A stretch of DNA of 64,000 nucleotides from Cohnella cholangitidis. Its GTDB lineage: Bacteria; Bacillota; Bacilli; Paenibacillales; Paenibacillaceae. The notes under the pieces are model-generated. The model was not told where the DNA came from. It ran no database searches and saw only the letters and a list, made by a program, of their open reading frames with translations. Of this stretch, positions 62,315 through 64,000 are shown piece by piece; the first letter of the stretch is position 1; the number at the start of each line of letters is the position of its first letter. The translations under genes were made by a program, and so were the position numbers. The stretch lies in the NCBI RefSeq assembly GCF_014107495.1, contig NZ_CP041969.1:2043001-2107000 (forward strand), in the 5' to 3' direction.

Positions 62315-62494
62315 GTTTCTATTTCCTCGCATTCGTGTCAGCGGTGAGCCGATGGATTTCCAATCTATTATTCAGAGACCGAAAACAACCGGATTAGCTT
62401 GAGCCGATCCTACGGAAACTCCTTTAATGATAATACGATATAGAGCTATAAAGTTCCAATTAAGAATTGCATTGTCTAACGCTTTACTTTCTTT

Positions 62495-64000
62495 TTACAT
62501 CAACAGGGTTTGAAGCGCTAAAGCTCCTTCATGCTCAGGCTCCATCGCTATCGTTCTACGCGCGTATTCCAAGGCGGCAGCCTCATTGCCGGTCTCATAG
62601 CAGCAAACGGATAAAGGATAGAGCACCTCGGAGTCAGCCTCGCCATGCCGAAGAGACCTTTCCAAGAATACCAAAGCATCTTCGAACAATTCCATTTCGT
62701 ACAGCAGCATTCCGCAGTCTAACGCCAGGTTGTGTTTATCCTCCACGGAGTAATAGGTTTTCCACATCGAATGTATTCCGCTGCGGATATCTTCTATTTC
62801 GGCCTCATTGCCGGCTGGAAGAAGATTGGAGATGCGCTTGGCGCTTTGCAGGAGCCATTGCGAATCGTAGCCGCTCAATCGCCAGAGGGCTAGGATTTGC
62901 CGTAATTCCATATGATCCAACTGCCCGTCAAACCATTGTTTCATGCTGAAAAAGTCATCCGGGCCAAAGCGTTCTACAAAACGCCGATAAGCCAGACGGG
63001 TATGCGCATAGCCCATCGGTTCTTGCAGCATTAAAATACAGCCTACGTTTAAGTTGCTATGATGATGCGCGGTGAAGAGAGACAGCGCGCCCTTCTGCTC
63101 GAAAAAGGTTTGAATCGCATGATAGTTTGCCGTCAGAGAGAAGCTTCCGTGATGAATAAGCTTGGGGGGCTCCGCAAATTCCCAGTTCTCTAACCTGTGG
63201 TCGCCTTTATCCGCCGTAATCAGAAGGAAACCCCTTTGCGACAGCCGGCCAAGTCGTTCCAAACAATTTAAACCGATAGCTGGAAAGAGAATGTGGGAAT
63301 CCTCTGCCTTCTCTCGATAAAGTTCAATAACATCGCGGTACGGATACGTTTCCCGTTCAGAATCGGTCTCCTGGCGATAATGATACCCGAGTGTCGTTTT
63401 CTCCAGTATTTCGGATGCGCTCAGACCTTCCGTTCCTTCCGGAAACTGCAGGGAGACCTTGCACTCATAGATTTTACTTCCTTCCACGTAAATCAGTTCT
63501 TGCGGGATGCTGTCGAAAAAGTAATTCGCGATGACCAGCAACGGTTGCTGCAGGTCCCCCGGTCGTATAGCGATTCCCGATTGGATCAAGATTAGTTCCG
63601 TATCGGTAACGGCATCGAATTTCGCGAAATCTAAAATCCCCTTTTCAACAAAGGGAATCAAGCAGGGGTGCCGTTGCCAGTATGCTATATTTTTGACGGC
63701 GATATCGCTCATGATATAGCGAAAAGGCGGGATCGCAATGCCCGCAAAAGCCGCTAGCTCGCATAATTCGTTAAGCACATGAAAGGCTAATCGGCCCGAA
63801 CCCGCTCCAAGCTCGACAATCGTGACAGGTTCGGAGGCATAGCCTACCCCCGCTCTGTCCTGAAGAAACCCGAATATCATTTCCGCATAGGCCTCGGCTA
63901 TAATCGGGTTGCTCGTTATGTACTCCGGGACCTCCTCGTTTTGCCATGCCTTGATTCCTTGCTCTTCATAGTAGGAACGCTGCAGTTCCCAGATCGGGGC
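62495..64000 (-). CDS. MidA-like SAM-dependent methyltransferase with C-terminal TPR region, partial
   Basis: The frame is open to the window edge, so the start lies outside. The 501 visible residues begin with WELQRSYYEEQGIKAWQ and TSNPIIAEAYAEMIFGF, typical for the MidA/NDUFAF7 family (PF02636). The SAM motif IVELGAGSGRLAFHVL is near 64, and NYFFDSIPQELIYVEG holds the NPPY-like turn. Residues about 390-500 look like two or more TPR units (LLYEMELFEDALVFLERSLRHGE, then CCYETGNEAAALEYARRTIAMEPEHEGAL). MidA proteins methylate protein arginines in mitochondria; bacterial targets are unknown. The extra TPR end suggests a partner protein. Confidence 0.85.
   Translation of the reverse strand, partial: APIWELQRSYYEEQGIKAWQNEEVPEYITSNPIIAEAYAEMIFGFLQDRAGVGYASEPVTIVELGAGSGRLAFHVLNELCELAAFAGIAIPPFRYIMSDIAVKNIAYWQRHPCLIPFVEKGILDFAKFDAVTDTELILIQSGIAIRPGDLQQPLLVIANYFFDSIPQELIYVEGSKIYECKVSLQFPEGTEGLSASEILEKTTLGYHYRQETDSERETYPYRDVIELYREKAEDSHILFPAIGLNCLERLGRLSQRGFLLITADKGDHRLENWEFAEPPKLIHHGSFSLTANYHAIQTFFEQKGALSLFTAHHHSNLNVGCILMLQEPMGYAHTRLAYRRFVERFGPDDFFSMKQWFDGQLDHMELRQILALWRLSGYDSQWLLQSAKRISNLLPAGNEAEIEDIRSGIHSMWKTYYSVEDKHNLALDCGMLLYEMELFEDALVFLERSLRHGEADSEVLYPLSVCCYETGNEAAALEYARRTIAMEPEHEGALALQTLLM

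Noticed and set aside
1..64000. tRNA or rRNA genes, insertion sequences, prophage
   Set aside because: No tRNA clover-leaf ends (GGTTCGAATC-type arms with CCA), rRNA motifs, transposase or integrase motifs were noticed on either strand.

Overview
The window looks like the chromosome of a spore-forming-type Firmicute of the Paenibacillaceae (Cohnella or Paenibacillus-like; genus not proven). Reasons: strong AGGAGG-type ribosome binding sites, frequent TTG/GTG start options, an S-layer-homology protein, DUF4358 lipoproteins, RsbQ-type and TerD-type stress genes, and many large-domain glycosidases. No rRNA, tRNA, CRISPR, integrase or transposase was seen, so this reads as core chromosome with a few decayed or accessory pieces.

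Layout. 1-3000 (+): end of a SNF2 helicase, then an Lrp-type regulator with a split two-gene chromate transporter. 3000-7850 (-): an RsbQ hydrolase paired with a PAS-GGDEF protein, an ECF sigma factor, an AIM24 protein and three unrecognised small genes. 7900-20100 (-): a complete tellurium/stress (Ter) locus: five TerD-type genes and TerC, then a nucleotide-like biosynthesis module (aldolase, phosphoribosyltransferase, StiP-like protein, HAD phosphatase, ATP-grasp ligase) and a TelA pair. An ECF-type promoter (TGAAAC-N16-CGTA) sits in front of the first TerD gene. 20365-24302 (+): two DUF4358 lipoproteins flanking an MBOAT/DHHW O-acetylation pair. 24366-28219: NlpC/P60 hydrolase, a 48% methionine protein, a His-rich CDF zinc exporter with an ArsR-type operator, and an AAC(3)-family acetyltransferase.

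28220-37900: a 51-bp-period hairpin array, ROK kinase, threonine synthase, a methyltransferase, a sugar isomerase-like protein, a phosphodiester glycosidase-like protein and a 1302-residue secreted protein with alternating repeats. 37925-44031 (-): glutamate synthase gltB-gltD. 44032-52690: a second hairpin array (52-bp period), an AraC regulator divergent from GH30 and a frameshifted GH3 glycosidase, an UPF0173 hydrolase, a NaK-like channel with an unusual filter, a decayed sugar-ABC permease fragment and cardiolipin synthase. 52977-55649 (+): S-layer protein. 55767-60400 (-): cobalamin uptake and adenosylation operon under a cobalamin riboswitch. 60553-64000 (-): GH19 chitinase with a C-terminal frameshift, a YjdM/PhnA protein and a MidA-like methyltransferase with a C-terminal TPR region, cut by the window end.

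Most notable: the RsbP-like PAS domain rewired to a diguanylate cyclase beside RsbQ; the Met-rich mini-protein; the large Ter locus with visible ECF promoter and internal terminators; and the two hairpin arrays. Start codons were moved from the longest possible ORF wherever a ribosome binding site decided the matter.
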